The notes under the pieces were generated by a model. The model ran no database searches. It was not told the origin of the DNA and was given only the letters and a program-made list of their open reading frames with translations. From positions 3,116,605 to 3,180,604 of the forward strand of contig OZ238267.1 of the NCBI GenBank assembly GCA_965178585.1: a stretch of DNA of 64,000 nt, given 5' to 3'. The position numbers and the translations under genes were made by a program. This DNA is from Marifrigoribacter sp965178585 (GTDB taxonomy: Bacteria; Bacteroidota; Bacteroidia; Flavobacteriales; Flavobacteriaceae). This document shows positions 35,182-43,752 of this stretch, one piece after another; within the stretch, counting starts at the first letter, position 1; each line of letters opens with the position of its first letter.

Positions 35182-36282
35182 ATGGAAGATCATTTTCCTA
35201 AAAAATCTGAATTAAAAAAGTCTTGCGACAATTGTGGCTCGGAACTGTTATATGCTCCCGGCACTACCGATTTAAAATGTGAATATTGTGGTCATACCGA
35301 AACCATTGCACCTTCTGAAACTGAATTAGAAGAGCTAGAACTTAAGAAATATTTAGGTGAAATGGGACAGCAATCTCATAGTGAGGAAATCTCTATGATT
35401 CAATGTAAAAATTGTGGTGCCAATCAACATATTGAAGAACATTATAAATCCTTGCATTGTGTGTATTGTGCAACTCCTTTGATTGTTGAGGATATCTATA
35501 AAGAAGAATGGATTGTTCCCGGCGCTGTTTTACCTTTTCAGATAGCCCAAAAAGAAGCCCATCAAATTTTTCAAAAATGGGTGAAAAGTTTGTGGTTTGC
35601 TCCTAATAAATTAAAAAAAGCAACCTTAGACCCTCAAAACACCAAAGGCTTATATGCACCTTATTGGACCTTCGATGCTCAATTATATGCAGATTATACA
35701 GGGCAACGAGGTCAATATTATTACGTTACTAAAACGGTTGGTAGTGGAAAAAACAGAAGAACCGTACAAGAAAGAAGAACTCGTTGGTTTCCTGCTGCTG
35801 GAAGCGTAAGCGGATTTGTAGACGATACCTTAACCAAAGCATCAAAACAAAAGTCGGGGATTATCCCTAAGAAAATAGAACGTTGGAATTTAAAATTATT
35901 AAAACCTTTTGATAGTAGTTTTTTATCTGGTTTTGTCACTGAAAAATATACCATACCCTTAAAAAGTGGTCACGAACAAGCAAAAAAGATTGCTAACCAA
36001 ATAGCAGATACTTGGTCTCGTAGAGATATTGGTGGTGACACTCAAAGAATTCACTCCTTAGATGTTCAACTCTCGGAAGAGACCTTTAAACATATTTTAT
36101 TGCCTGTTTTTATAAGCTCTTATAAATTTAAAAGTAAACAGTATCACTTTTTTGTAAACGGACAATCTGGAAAATTATCTGGACAACGACCTTACTCATT
36201 TTGGAAGATATTCTTTTTTGTACTCGGTATTTTACTAGTGATTTTTATAATTTATTTCTTTTTAAGTAAAGGGAATATTTAA
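35182..36282 (+). CDS. Zinc-ribbon membrane protein (YdjG/PriA-annotated type)
   Basis: 366 residues: two N-terminal zinc ribbons (CDNCGSELLY...CEYCGH near 15-38 and CKNCGANQ...CVYCATP near 75-97), a strand-rich central domain (EWIVPGAVLPFQI, APYWTFDAQLYADYTGQRG) and a single C-terminal membrane helix (about 343-362). Such proteins are often mislabelled as PriA helicase; no helicase motif is present. Architecture and the SPFH neighbour recall YdjG of the Bacillus ydjFGHI stress operon. Terminated by a hairpin just after the stop. Confidence 0.8.
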   Translation: MEDHFPKKSELKKSCDNCGSELLYAPGTTDLKCEYCGHTETIAPSETELEELELKKYLGEMGQQSHSEEISMIQCKNCGANQHIEEHYKSLHCVYCATPLIVEDIYKEEWIVPGAVLPFQIAQKEAHQIFQKWVKSLWFAPNKLKKATLDPQNTKGLYAPYWTFDAQLYADYTGQRGQYYYVTKTVGSGKNRRTVQERRTRWFPAAGSVSGFVDDTLTKASKQKSGIIPKKIERWNLKLLKPFDSSFLSGFVTEKYTIPLKSGHEQAKKIANQIADTWSRRDIGGDTQRIHSLDVQLSEETFKHILLPVFISSYKFKSKQYHFFVNGQSGKLSGQRPYSFWKIFFFVLGILLVIFIIYFFLSKGNI

Positions 36283-36285
36283 AAA

Positions 36286-36326
36286 AATCCTACTAAGTTT
36301 TTAAAACCTAGTAGGATTATATTTTT
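36286..36326. terminator. Bidirectional terminator between convergent genes
   Basis: AATCCTACTA (36286-36295) and TAGTAGGATT (36309-36318) form a perfect 10-bp stem. It is preceded by an A-run and followed by ATATTTTT, so it can work for both the zinc-ribbon gene and the convergent FG-GAP gene. Confidence 0.85.
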
Positions 36327-36338
36327 AAAATAAACAAT

Positions 36339-37697
36339 TTATTCCTTAACAATTTTACTAAGTACCTTTTCATTTTCAGCTTCTATTTCTACAAAATAGA
36401 TGCCGGCTGATAATTGAGAAATATTGATGTTTTGTATAGCATCTCCTTCTTTTTCTAGTACTTTTTTACCTAATAAACTATACATACAAACCATAGATAT
36501 TGGCACTTGTGATTTAATATATAACGTATCTTTTACTGGATTTGGATATAGTTCTATTTTAGATAACAAAGGACCTTCTATAGCTAGTATCGTTAAATTC
36601 TCATACCAAGCTATTTTATCATCGTTTTGTGAGGCTGATAGCACATCCATATCTCCATCATTATCTAAATCTGTAGCATAAACATCTACAGCTCCTATCA
36701 TATCTGTAGAAATGATGTTTTGCGAAGAAAAACTACCTTGTCCATCTGTATTTTTATACCATGCTATCTTATTATCTAATGCAGAGGCAGAAAGTACATC
36801 CATATCATTATCATTATCCAAATCTGTAGCAAATACAGAAAGAGCAAAATCTGCCTGTGTAGTTATAATTTGTTCTTCTCCAAAGTTACCTAGGCCATCA
36901 AGGTTTTCAAACCAAGCTACTTTATCATCACTATTAGTAGTTGCTAATACATCGTTATCCAGATCTCCATCTAAATCTGCAGCAAATACAGACGACACTC
37001 CTGGGGCACTTCCTGCAATTACCTGTTGCGTTCCAAAAGTACCTAAACCATCTGTGTTTTCATACCAAGAGATTGTTTCAGAGCCAGAAGAAGATGCCAA
37101 AATATCAATATCATCATCTCCGTCTAAATCTACAGCAAAAATGGACCTACCATTATTACCACTAGTTGCAACAATTTTTTTTAAGCTAAAATTCCCATTT
37201 CCATCTAAGTTTTCATACCAATAAATTGAATTGCTGCCATCTGATGAAGTAATTACATCTAAGTCTAAATCTCCATCCAAATCTGCTGCTATTACATGGT
37301 GAGCTAATAATACATCATCATCAATAATTTGTTGAGTTCCAAAATTTCCCAATCCATCGAGGTTTTCATACCAAACCACCCAATTTTCAGGGCCCGAAAC
37401 TGCTAATACATCTACATCGTTATCCCCATCTAAATCGGCAGCATATAAATTTATAGTTTGATTTAAAGAAGCAATAATTTGCTGGGGTCCAAAAGAGCCA
37501 TTGCCCATGTTTTTATACCAAGTAAGATCACTCCCAAACTTATTAGCAGAAATTACATCTTTATAGGTATCTCCATCTAGATCTGCAGCAAATACTCTTT
37601 GGGGGCCATTACCCGCCGTTGAGATAACTTGTTGCGACCCAAATTGTGCATTAGCAATGGTTGATATAAAAATTAAAATATATAGGAGTCTACTCAT
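36339..37697 (-). CDS. Secreted FG-GAP/VCBS repeat protein with T9SS sorting domain
   Basis: 452 residues: signal peptide (1-17, IANAQ), seven FG-GAP repeats of about 50 residues (each with a DLDGDxDxDVL calcium-binding loop and WYENxDGxGxFG, the last two loops reading DLDND), then a type A T9SS C-terminal sorting domain (LYPNPVKDTLYIKS to SAGIYFVEIEAENEK). Probably a surface beta-propeller for binding. The start overlaps the M43 metalloprotease stop by eight bases, so the two are translationally coupled and probably act together. Confidence 0.88.
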   Translation of the reverse strand: MSRLLYILIFISTIANAQFGSQQVISTAGNGPQRVFAADLDGDTYKDVISANKFGSDLTWYKNMGNGSFGPQQIIASLNQTINLYAADLDGDNDVDVLAVSGPENWVVWYENLDGLGNFGTQQIIDDDVLLAHHVIAADLDGDLDLDVITSSDGSNSIYWYENLDGNGNFSLKKIVATSGNNGRSIFAVDLDGDDDIDILASSSGSETISWYENTDGLGTFGTQQVIAGSAPGVSSVFAADLDGDLDNDVLATTNSDDKVAWFENLDGLGNFGEEQIITTQADFALSVFATDLDNDNDMDVLSASALDNKIAWYKNTDGQGSFSSQNIISTDMIGAVDVYATDLDNDGDMDVLSASQNDDKIAWYENLTILAIEGPLLSKIELYPNPVKDTLYIKSQVPISMVCMYSLLGKKVLEKEGDAIQNINISQLSAGIYFVEIEAENEKVLSKIVKE

Positions 37698-39266
37698 TAT
37701 TTTCTTTATAAATTATAGTTTCTTGTATGCTCCCATCATCATAGCTCTTCTCTATTTTATACAAACCAGACTCTAAGTTATCTATTAATTGCGGGTTATT
37801 TATACTAATAGAATCCTGTGAAGTAATTGTAATATTGGTGTTTAAAACATCATCATTAAACTTTATAACACTACCTCCACTAGAAGCTCGATTCCAGTTA
37901 TCATAACATTTTTTGGGTCTGGGCCAAAATCCTTGATTAGGAGCTCCTGGAGAAACGATACCAATAGCTGTATGGTTGGGATGTACAATAAGGCTATAAT
38001 TATCTTCCTCTGCCGGGACACTTAACAACACATTATTAATATCATAAGGAAACGTAATGGAAGTACTATAAGGTTCTGGCGTAGATAAAGGGCTTTCACA
38101 TTCTACAAAACGATATTCAAACCCAGGTTGAAAATGAGGAGGCACATAATGATCTTCTAAGGGCCCAGCTACATAATACTCTCCTTTATAGGGTTCGTAC
38201 AAAGCAGCAATATCTGTTGTTGCTGCTTCCATCTCTCCATAGGGGTCATAAATAATTCCCTCACGCATACGTATAAATTGTCCTACCGTAAAATTATTTC
38301 TACATTCTGCAAGAGTATAAGCCATAAAGTTTTGAACATCTTCATCATAAATAACAAATGAATCTCCTAAACAATCATCATTAAACCCATTATATGTACA
38401 ACCCTCTATCCAGTAATTGCGATACTCACCATCTGGAGAACAATCTGCTGTAGGGTCATTAAGTATACAATACTCTCTTCCAAAATCGGGTACAGCAGCA
38501 GTATCGGGTATGCCATCCCCTCTTGTAATCGCGTTAAATTCTTCATCGTCAGGATGACGTGTTACGTGTTCGCAAGCATCATAATCTTCATTAAAAGTAC
38601 CATCAGTATTATAATTTATCCAGTTATTGTGAGTGTGTACAAGCGAAAAAACATGACCTACTTCATGAACAAATGCAGGCTTTTTTAGATTCCCTGTTGG
38701 GATAAAAGTGGTAGACTTTAATAAACTATATGCTAATCCGCCAAAATTATCTGTTCCATAGGGAACATATACATTAAAAGCATCTTCTACAAACGCATCA
38801 TTGTTTTGAGCATATTCTAAAAGATTATCTGCTTGACAAAAATTTAATATTCCATACCCATCTGGATCAACTAGCTCAGGGTGTTCTACACATTCTAAAG
38901 TTCCATTTCCATCACCATCTTCATAAATCATAACCAAAACATTTTCTGGGCTATCTAGTTCTCCAAAACCTCTGTATTTAAAAAAAATGTTAGCGGGGTT
39001 AAATTCAATATTTAGGTTTGCAACAGCTTCTAATACTAATTGCTCTGTTAATGGATAATTGCTATTTCCATTAGCATCATTTACTTGCCAAAAATACATG
39101 TTATATACTACAGGCTCGAAAGTAGCTAAGTCTTCAGGATCTATGGATCCTGAGAAATTATCATTAGAAATTTGATTTGAATTCATTGGTGTAGCACATC
39201 GGCATCCTGCGCCATAACAATTTGTAAAAATGTTAAACTAAAAAGTAAAGTAAAAAATATTTTCAT
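37690..39266 (-). CDS. M43 pappalysin-like metalloprotease, signal peptide out of frame
   Basis: A metzincin with HEVGHVFSLVH (zinc ligands; the usual Gly of HExxHxxGxxH is Ser) and a Met-turn NFMAYTLAEC. The body opens at an ATG at 39186 with no export signal. Upstream, an ATG at 39266 encodes MKIFFTLLFSLTF...VMAQ, a perfect signal peptide in another frame. One extra G in CAGGATG near 39206 joins them into MAQGCRCATPMNSN and a 525-residue protein. I therefore call 39266 the true start with a one-base deletion or sequence error. The C-terminal NLESGLYKIEKSYDDGSIQE resembles a divergent T9SS-type end. Cys-rich, as expected for an extracellular enzyme. Confidence 0.85.
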
Positions 39267-39363
39267 AATAAAGTAGATTTAAGGGGTTTAATGCATATAA
39301 ATATACTGAAAAGTATTTAACACTTAATTATTGGCTATAAATAAATTTTAGCAAGGATAATAT

Positions 39364-39411
39364 ATAATAAAAAAGCCTCCAAAATTTAAATTTTGGAGGC
39401 TTTTTTATTAT
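39364..39411 (-). terminator. 48-bp perfect palindrome, terminator of the ALDH gene
   Basis: The arms 39364-39387 and 39388-39411 are exact inverse complements (core GCCTCCAAAATTT and AAATTTTGGAGGC, flanked by A and T runs). It is 12 bases past the aldehyde dehydrogenase stop and can terminate on either strand. Confidence 0.88.
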
Positions 39412-39423
39412 GATCAATTTCAA

Positions 39424-40977
39424 TTACAAATCGAATTTAATTCCTTGTGCTAAAGGCAATTCATCTGAGTAGTTCACCGTATTGGTTTGTCTACGCATAT
39501 AGATTTTCCAAGAATCGGATCCAGACTCACGTCCACCACCTGTTTCTTTTTCACCTCCAAATGCTCCTCCAATTTCTGCTCCCGAAGTACCGATATTTAC
39601 ATTCGCAATACCACAATCAGATCCTGCATAACTTAAAAAACGTTCTGCTTCTTTCATTTCATTAGTCATAATTGCAGAAGACAATCCTTGAGCAACACCG
39701 TTTTGTATATCAATCGCATTTTCAACATCTCCACTATATTTCATTAAGTATAAAATTGGAGCGAAAGTTTCGTGTTGTACAATTTCGTAATGGTTTTCAG
39801 CTTCAATAATCGCTGGTTTCACATAACAACCACTTTCAAATCCTTCACCTTCTAAAACGCCACCTTCTACTAATACCTTACCACCTTCTGCTTTCGCTTT
39901 TTCGATAGCAGCTAAGTACATATTTACGGCATCTTTGTCGATTAATGGTCCCATATGCTTCGTTTCATCTAATGGATTTCCAATAACAATTTGTCCATAA
40001 GCACCCACAATGGCATCTCTTACTTTATCGTAAACCGATTCGTGAATGATTAGTCTTCGAGTAGAAGTACAACGTTGTCCAGCAGTACCAACCGCACCAA
40101 ATACAGCACCAGGCACTACCACTTTTAAGTCGGCAGTTGGTGTAATTATAATGGCGTTGTTTCCTCCTAATTCTAATAAAGATTTTCCAAAACGTTCAGC
40201 AACGGTAGCTCCTACAATTCTACCCATACGAGTAGATCCTGTAGCAGAAATTAAAGGAACTCTATGGTCTGTAGTCATCATTTCACCAACTTTGTAATCA
40301 CCATTGATGATACAAGATATTCCTTCTGGTAAATTGTTTTCTTTTAATATATCGGCAATAATATTCTGACAAGCAACCGAACATATTGGCGCTTTTTCTG
40401 AAGCTTTCCACACACAAACATCTCCACAAATCCAAGCCAAGGCAGTGTTCCAAGACCAAACTGCTACTGGGAAATTAAATGCAGATATAATGCCTACAAT
40501 ACCTATTGGGTGCCATTGCTCACGCATTACGTGACCTGGACGTTCCGATGGAATGGTTTGACCGTTTAATTGTCTTGAAAGACCTACTGCGAAGTCACAG
40601 ATATCGATCATTTCTTGAACCTCTCCATAACCTTCTTGTAAAGATTTCCCCATTTCGTAAGAAACCAATTGCCCTAAAGGTTCTTTTAATTCTCTTAATT
40701 TGTTTCCAAACTGTCGAACAATTTCACCTCTTTGTGGTGCAGGGACTTTTCTCCATTCTTTATAAGCAGTTTGAGCAGTGGTGATTACTTTATCATAATC
40801 TTCACGACTTGTTGTAGTCACTTTTCCTATTAATTTTCCATCAACAGGTGAGTATGAAGAAATCATATCCCCTTCCGAAAACCAGTTACTTCCAGTAGAA
40901 GTTCCTTTGTTTATTTCGTTAACTCCTAATTTTTTTAATGCATTTTCAATTCCAAATGCGTTTGCAACAGTAGCCAT
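39424..40977 (-). CDS. amaB: ALDH7-type (aminoadipate/piperideine-6-carboxylate) dehydrogenase
   Basis: 517 residues; NAD-dependent aldehyde dehydrogenase with catalytic Cys in GTAGQRCTSTRRL (about residue 300), general base Glu in LLELGGNNA near 268, the substrate-site block SAFNFPVAVWSW, and the antiquitin-type C-terminus GGEKETGGGRESGSDSW. The family oxidises alpha-aminoadipic semialdehyde in lysine catabolism. 106 bases downstream of the dioxygenase gene on the same strand, with its own -7 box TACCTTTG at 41004-41011. Confidence 0.9.
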   Translation of the reverse strand: MATVANAFGIENALKKLGVNEINKGTSTGSNWFSEGDMISSYSPVDGKLIGKVTTTSREDYDKVITTAQTAYKEWRKVPAPQRGEIVRQFGNKLRELKEPLGQLVSYEMGKSLQEGYGEVQEMIDICDFAVGLSRQLNGQTIPSERPGHVMREQWHPIGIVGIISAFNFPVAVWSWNTALAWICGDVCVWKASEKAPICSVACQNIIADILKENNLPEGISCIINGDYKVGEMMTTDHRVPLISATGSTRMGRIVGATVAERFGKSLLELGGNNAIIITPTADLKVVVPGAVFGAVGTAGQRCTSTRRLIIHESVYDKVRDAIVGAYGQIVIGNPLDETKHMGPLIDKDAVNMYLAAIEKAKAEGGKVLVEGGVLEGEGFESGCYVKPAIIEAENHYEIVQHETFAPILYLMKYSGDVENAIDIQNGVAQGLSSAIMTNEMKEAERFLSYAGSDCGIANVNIGTSGAEIGGAFGGEKETGGGRESGSDSWKIYMRRQTNTVNYSDELPLAQGIKFDL

Positions 40978-41003
40978 ATATTTATTATTCTAAAATGAGT
41001 GTG

Positions 41004-41011
41004 CAAAGGTA
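41004..41011 (-). promoter_or_regulatory. -7 box (TACCTTTG) of the ALDH gene
   Basis: A perfect TAnnTTTG match 26 bases upstream of the start at 40977; no clear -33. Confidence 0.45.
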
Positions 41012-41083
41012 CGGATTCCTTACAAGATTTTAAAGAATAATAAAAAATGAAAAAACAAAGAAGTAATTTAAAACATAAAAAGT

Positions 41084-41620
41084 CTAGTCACCAATAAATC
41101 GAGGGTCGGTTTCCATAACGGTCCCACAATTATCGCAAGTTCTTAATTCTTCAGAAGTATAAAATGTTTTAAAGTGTGGTTGAAAATCTTTTTCTACGTC
41201 GTGTAGTTCAAAATAAACCTCATAGAGTTTATGATTACAATCATCACAAAACCACATTAAACCATCTTTAAGATTTTTACCTTTTCGAACACGCTCTACC
41301 ACCAAACCTATGGAACCTTCCGATCTACCTGGAGAATGAGGTGTGTTTGCCGGAAGTAAAAACATATCGCCAGGACCGAGTTTCATTTCTCGCTTTTGAC
41401 CATCCTCTTGGATATTTACTTGAATATTTCCTTCTAATTGATAAAACAACTCTTCGGTTTCATTGAAGTGGTAGTCTTTTCTTGCATTGGGCCCCGCTAC
41501 AATCATGACTATATAATCTTCTGAAGCAACATATAAGTTTTTGTTCGCAACAGGAGGTTTCAACAATTCTCTATTATCATCGATCCACTTGTTTAAATTA
41601 AAAGGTTTTGAAATAGCCAT
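41084..41620 (-). CDS. nbaC: 3-Hydroxyanthranilate 3,4-dioxygenase
   Basis: 178-residue cupin dioxygenase of the kynurenine pathway, opening 3-hydroxyanthranilate to aminocarboxymuconate semialdehyde with Fe(II) and O2. Iron ligands lie in DYHFNETEELFYQLEG (about residues 49-64) and PANTPHSPGRS near 95. The bacterial C-terminal rubredoxin-like iron site is complete with CDDC near 124 and CDNC near 161. The rest of the pathway is not in the window. A perfect 12-bp hairpin lies directly before its start codon. Confidence 0.93.
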   Translation of the reverse strand: MAISKPFNLNKWIDDNRELLKPPVANKNLYVASEDYIVMIVAGPNARKDYHFNETEELFYQLEGNIQVNIQEDGQKREMKLGPGDMFLLPANTPHSPGRSEGSIGLVVERVRKGKNLKDGLMWFCDDCNHKLYEVYFELHDVEKDFQPHFKTFYTSEELRTCDNCGTVMETDPRFIGD

Positions 41621-41621
41621 A

Positions 41622-41657
41622 GCCGTATTTTTATCTTAGTTTAGGTAAAAATACGGC
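41622..41657 (-). promoter_or_regulatory. Perfect 12-bp inverted repeat in the dioxygenase leader
   Basis: GCCGTATTTTTA (41622-41633) and TAAAAATACGGC (41646-41657) are exact inverse complements with a 12-base loop, and the structure ends one base before the start codon at 41620. No T-run follows on the minus strand, so it is not an ordinary terminator of the upstream CAP gene. An operator or a translation-controlling hairpin are the options. Confidence 0.55.
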
Positions 41658-41682
41658 AAATGGTTGAATTGAAAAAGTAATT

Positions 41683-42186
41683 TTATTTGTTATAGAAAAG
41701 CTGTGTAAAAAAGTAACTTCCATTTTCGTTTTGAATTACACCAAAACCTGAATGTGTATAATTACCTTCTATAATGTCTTTATGTGATGGGCTATGTAAC
41801 CAAGCGTAAACCACATCTTCTGCAGAAGAATAGCCATTAGCCACATTTTCTCCTACACGGATTGCTCCATTTTGCTTTAAAGCTTCAGAACGCTCTCCAA
41901 AGTTATCGTGATTGATACGATTCATATCAATCATATATTTAGTATGCTTAACTGCATGTGCAGATGCATGTTGTTGGTCTCTTTCTATGGCTGATAAACC
42001 TATAGAGGCTCTATGATCATTAACTAATCTTAGAATCTCATCGGCCATTTCCCAATCGGTTTCTTGAGCTAAATTTAAATTGATTGAATAATCTGCTGCT
42101 TCACTTATTACACTGTCATCTTTGGAACAAGATGTAACAAGTAACAATAATGTCATAGCAAGTAGGCTAGTTCTTAAATTTTTCAT
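41683..42186 (-). CDS. CAP/SCP-domain lipoprotein
   Basis: 167 residues; lipobox LVTSC with Cys near residue 20, then a CAP (SCP/PR-1) domain with HASAHAVKHTKYM near 68, NFGERSEAL, RVGENVANG near 115 and WLHSPSHKDIIEGNYTHSGFG near 130, carrying the family His and Glu residues. Bacterial CAP proteins are extracellular with unclear function. -7 box TATATTTG at 42224-42231. Confidence 0.88.
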   Translation of the reverse strand: MKNLRTSLLAMTLLLLVTSCSKDDSVISEAADYSINLNLAQETDWEMADEILRLVNDHRASIGLSAIERDQQHASAHAVKHTKYMIDMNRINHDNFGERSEALKQNGAIRVGENVANGYSSAEDVVYAWLHSPSHKDIIEGNYTHSGFGVIQNENGSYFFTQLFYNK

Positions 42187-42223
42187 AATGCGGGGACATC
42201 AAATTTGGGGCTTGATGCTGGTT

Positions 42224-42231
42224 CAAATATA
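42224..42231 (-). promoter_or_regulatory. -7 box (TATATTTG) of the CAP lipoprotein gene
   Basis: A perfect TAnnTTTG match; a TTTG at 42249-42246 lies 14 bases further upstream, a little short of normal spacing. Between the box and the start codon, CATCAA (42198-42203) and TTGATG (42212-42217) form an inverted repeat. Confidence 0.4.
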
Positions 42232-42389
42232 TAAAAAAAATCTTACAAAAATGCACTTAGTCCTTTTTTATGTGTCGTTCGTCGATGTTTTTGGTGTTTT
42301 TATTGATTTTTTCCTACATTTAATTCTTCTCAGCCTTGTATTGGCAACGGTTTTTAGTTTACCTTAGCTTTTTTAAAAATATTTTACTA

Positions 42390-43454
42390 ATGAAACAAAT
42401 TTTAACGCTTTTAATCGGATTTTTTGTGCTTTTCAGCTGTAAAAACGATCAAAATCATAATGCAGAAAGTCAAATTTCTTCTAAAAAGGAAGTAAAAACA
42501 GAAGAAACCTTCGGAATTGTAATTCATGGAGGAGCAGGTACAATTTTAAAGAAAAACATGACCGATTCTTTGGAAATCGCTTTTCAGGAAAAATTAAAAG
42601 AAGCTATTACAACAGGACATGAGATATTAAAAAAAGGAGGCACTTCCTTAGAAGCGGTAACTGCAACTATAAATATTATGGAAGACTCTCCATTATTTAA
42701 CGCAGGTAAGGGCGCGGTATTTACACACGACGAAACCAATGAACTTGACGCGTCAATTATGGATGGGGCAACTCTTAATGCAGGTGCTGTTTCTGGTGTT
42801 AAACGAATTAAAAATCCGATTGACCTAGCGTTATCAGTTATGAACGACTCTCCTCATGTGATGCTTTCTGGTAATGGAGCCGAAGAATTTGCACAAGAAC
42901 AAGGTTATGAGTTGGTAGACCCTTCCTACTTCTATACGGAAAAAAGGTACCAATCTCTAAAAAGAGTAAAAGAACGAGAGGCGCAAAAAGAGAACAAAAG
43001 TGTTTCATTTGTAGACCCCTTTATAAAAGACTCAAAATTTGGAACTGTAGGATGTGTTGCTTTGGATAAAAATGGAAATCTTGCGGGTGGAACCTCAACT
43101 GGTGGAATGACTAATAAACGTTGGAACCGTATTGGTGACGCACCTATAATTGGAGCAGGAACTTATGCAAATAATGCAACCTGTGCTGTTTCATCAACGG
43201 GATGGGGAGAATATTTTATAAGAGCAATGGTAGCTCATGACATATCAGCAATGATGGAATATAAAGGTGTTAGTTTACAAGAAGCTGCTAAAGAAGTAAT
43301 ACAGAAAAAAGTTCCTGAATTAGGTGGTGATGGAGGTATTGTTGCCATTGATAAAGACGGAAACATTGCCATGGAGTTTAATACAGCAGGAATGTATCGC
43401 GCACATATGAATGCTGAAGGAGAGTTATTAGTTAAAATCTACAAGGATGAATAA
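42390..43454 (+). CDS. Isoaspartyl peptidase/L-asparaginase (Ntn hydrolase) lipoprotein
   Basis: A 354-residue N-terminal-nucleophile hydrolase. The start at 42390 (MKQILTLLIGFFVLFSC) gives a lipoprotein signal; 18 codons of open frame upstream are not used. VIHGGAGT near residue 48 opens the domain and autocleavage is expected before Thr219 in KFGTVGCVAL, followed by GGTSTGGMTNKRW and GDAPIIGAGTYA. The latter is the isoaspartyl-peptidase form rather than glycosylasparaginase. Removes beta-aspartyl residues from peptides or hydrolyses asparagine in the periplasm. Overlaps the next gene by eight bases. Confidence 0.9.
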   Translation: MKQILTLLIGFFVLFSCKNDQNHNAESQISSKKEVKTEETFGIVIHGGAGTILKKNMTDSLEIAFQEKLKEAITTGHEILKKGGTSLEAVTATINIMEDSPLFNAGKGAVFTHDETNELDASIMDGATLNAGAVSGVKRIKNPIDLALSVMNDSPHVMLSGNGAEEFAQEQGYELVDPSYFYTEKRYQSLKRVKEREAQKENKSVSFVDPFIKDSKFGTVGCVALDKNGNLAGGTSTGGMTNKRWNRIGDAPIIGAGTYANNATCAVSSTGWGEYFIRAMVAHDISAMMEYKGVSLQEAAKEVIQKKVPELGGDGGIVAIDKDGNIAMEFNTAGMYRAHMNAEGELLVKIYKDE

Positions 43455-43752
43455 ACCTTATTATGCGGTAATTTTCACCAATACACAAACAGAAGCTCTC
43501 GAGGGTTATAATGAAATGGCGATTGCCATGGAAAATTTAGCCAAAAAACAATCCGGGTATTTAGGCTTTGAAAGTGCTAGAAATGAATTGGGCATTGCTA
43601 TTAGTTATTGGGAAACTTTAGATGACATTAAAAACTGGAAAGCTAACTTAGAACATCTAAAAGCACAAGCAAAGGGTAAAAACAACTGGTACTCTTGGTA
43701 TAAGGTTCGGATTTGTAAAGTGGAACGAGAATATGAATTTAATATGATATAA
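43447..43752 (+). CDS. ABM-domain (antibiotic biosynthesis monooxygenase-like) protein
   Basis: 101 residues with the dimeric alpha/beta-barrel ABM fold (YYAVIFTNTQ, then GYLGFESARNELGIAISYW, and NWKANLEHLKAQ). Such proteins are small oxygenases or heme-related enzymes; the substrate is unknown. Translationally coupled between the isoaspartyl peptidase (8-base overlap) and a membrane protein (TAATG). Confidence 0.8.
   Translation: MNKPYYAVIFTNTQTEALEGYNEMAIAMENLAKKQSGYLGFESARNELGIAISYWETLDDIKNWKANLEHLKAQAKGKNNWYSWYKVRICKVEREYEFNMI

Noticed and set aside
36424..37224. Plus-strand open frames opposite the FG-GAP gene and periodic 150-base similarity
   Set aside because: The periodicity is the seven protein repeats of the minus-strand gene; the opposite frames are by-products of repeated codons, not genes or a DNA satellite.
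42390..43454. Glycosylasparaginase acting with the nearby GH2 and GH20 enzymes
   Set aside because: The GGTSTGGMTNKRW block is of the isoaspartyl peptidase/asparaginase type, and 2.4 kb with other genes separates it from the glycosidases.
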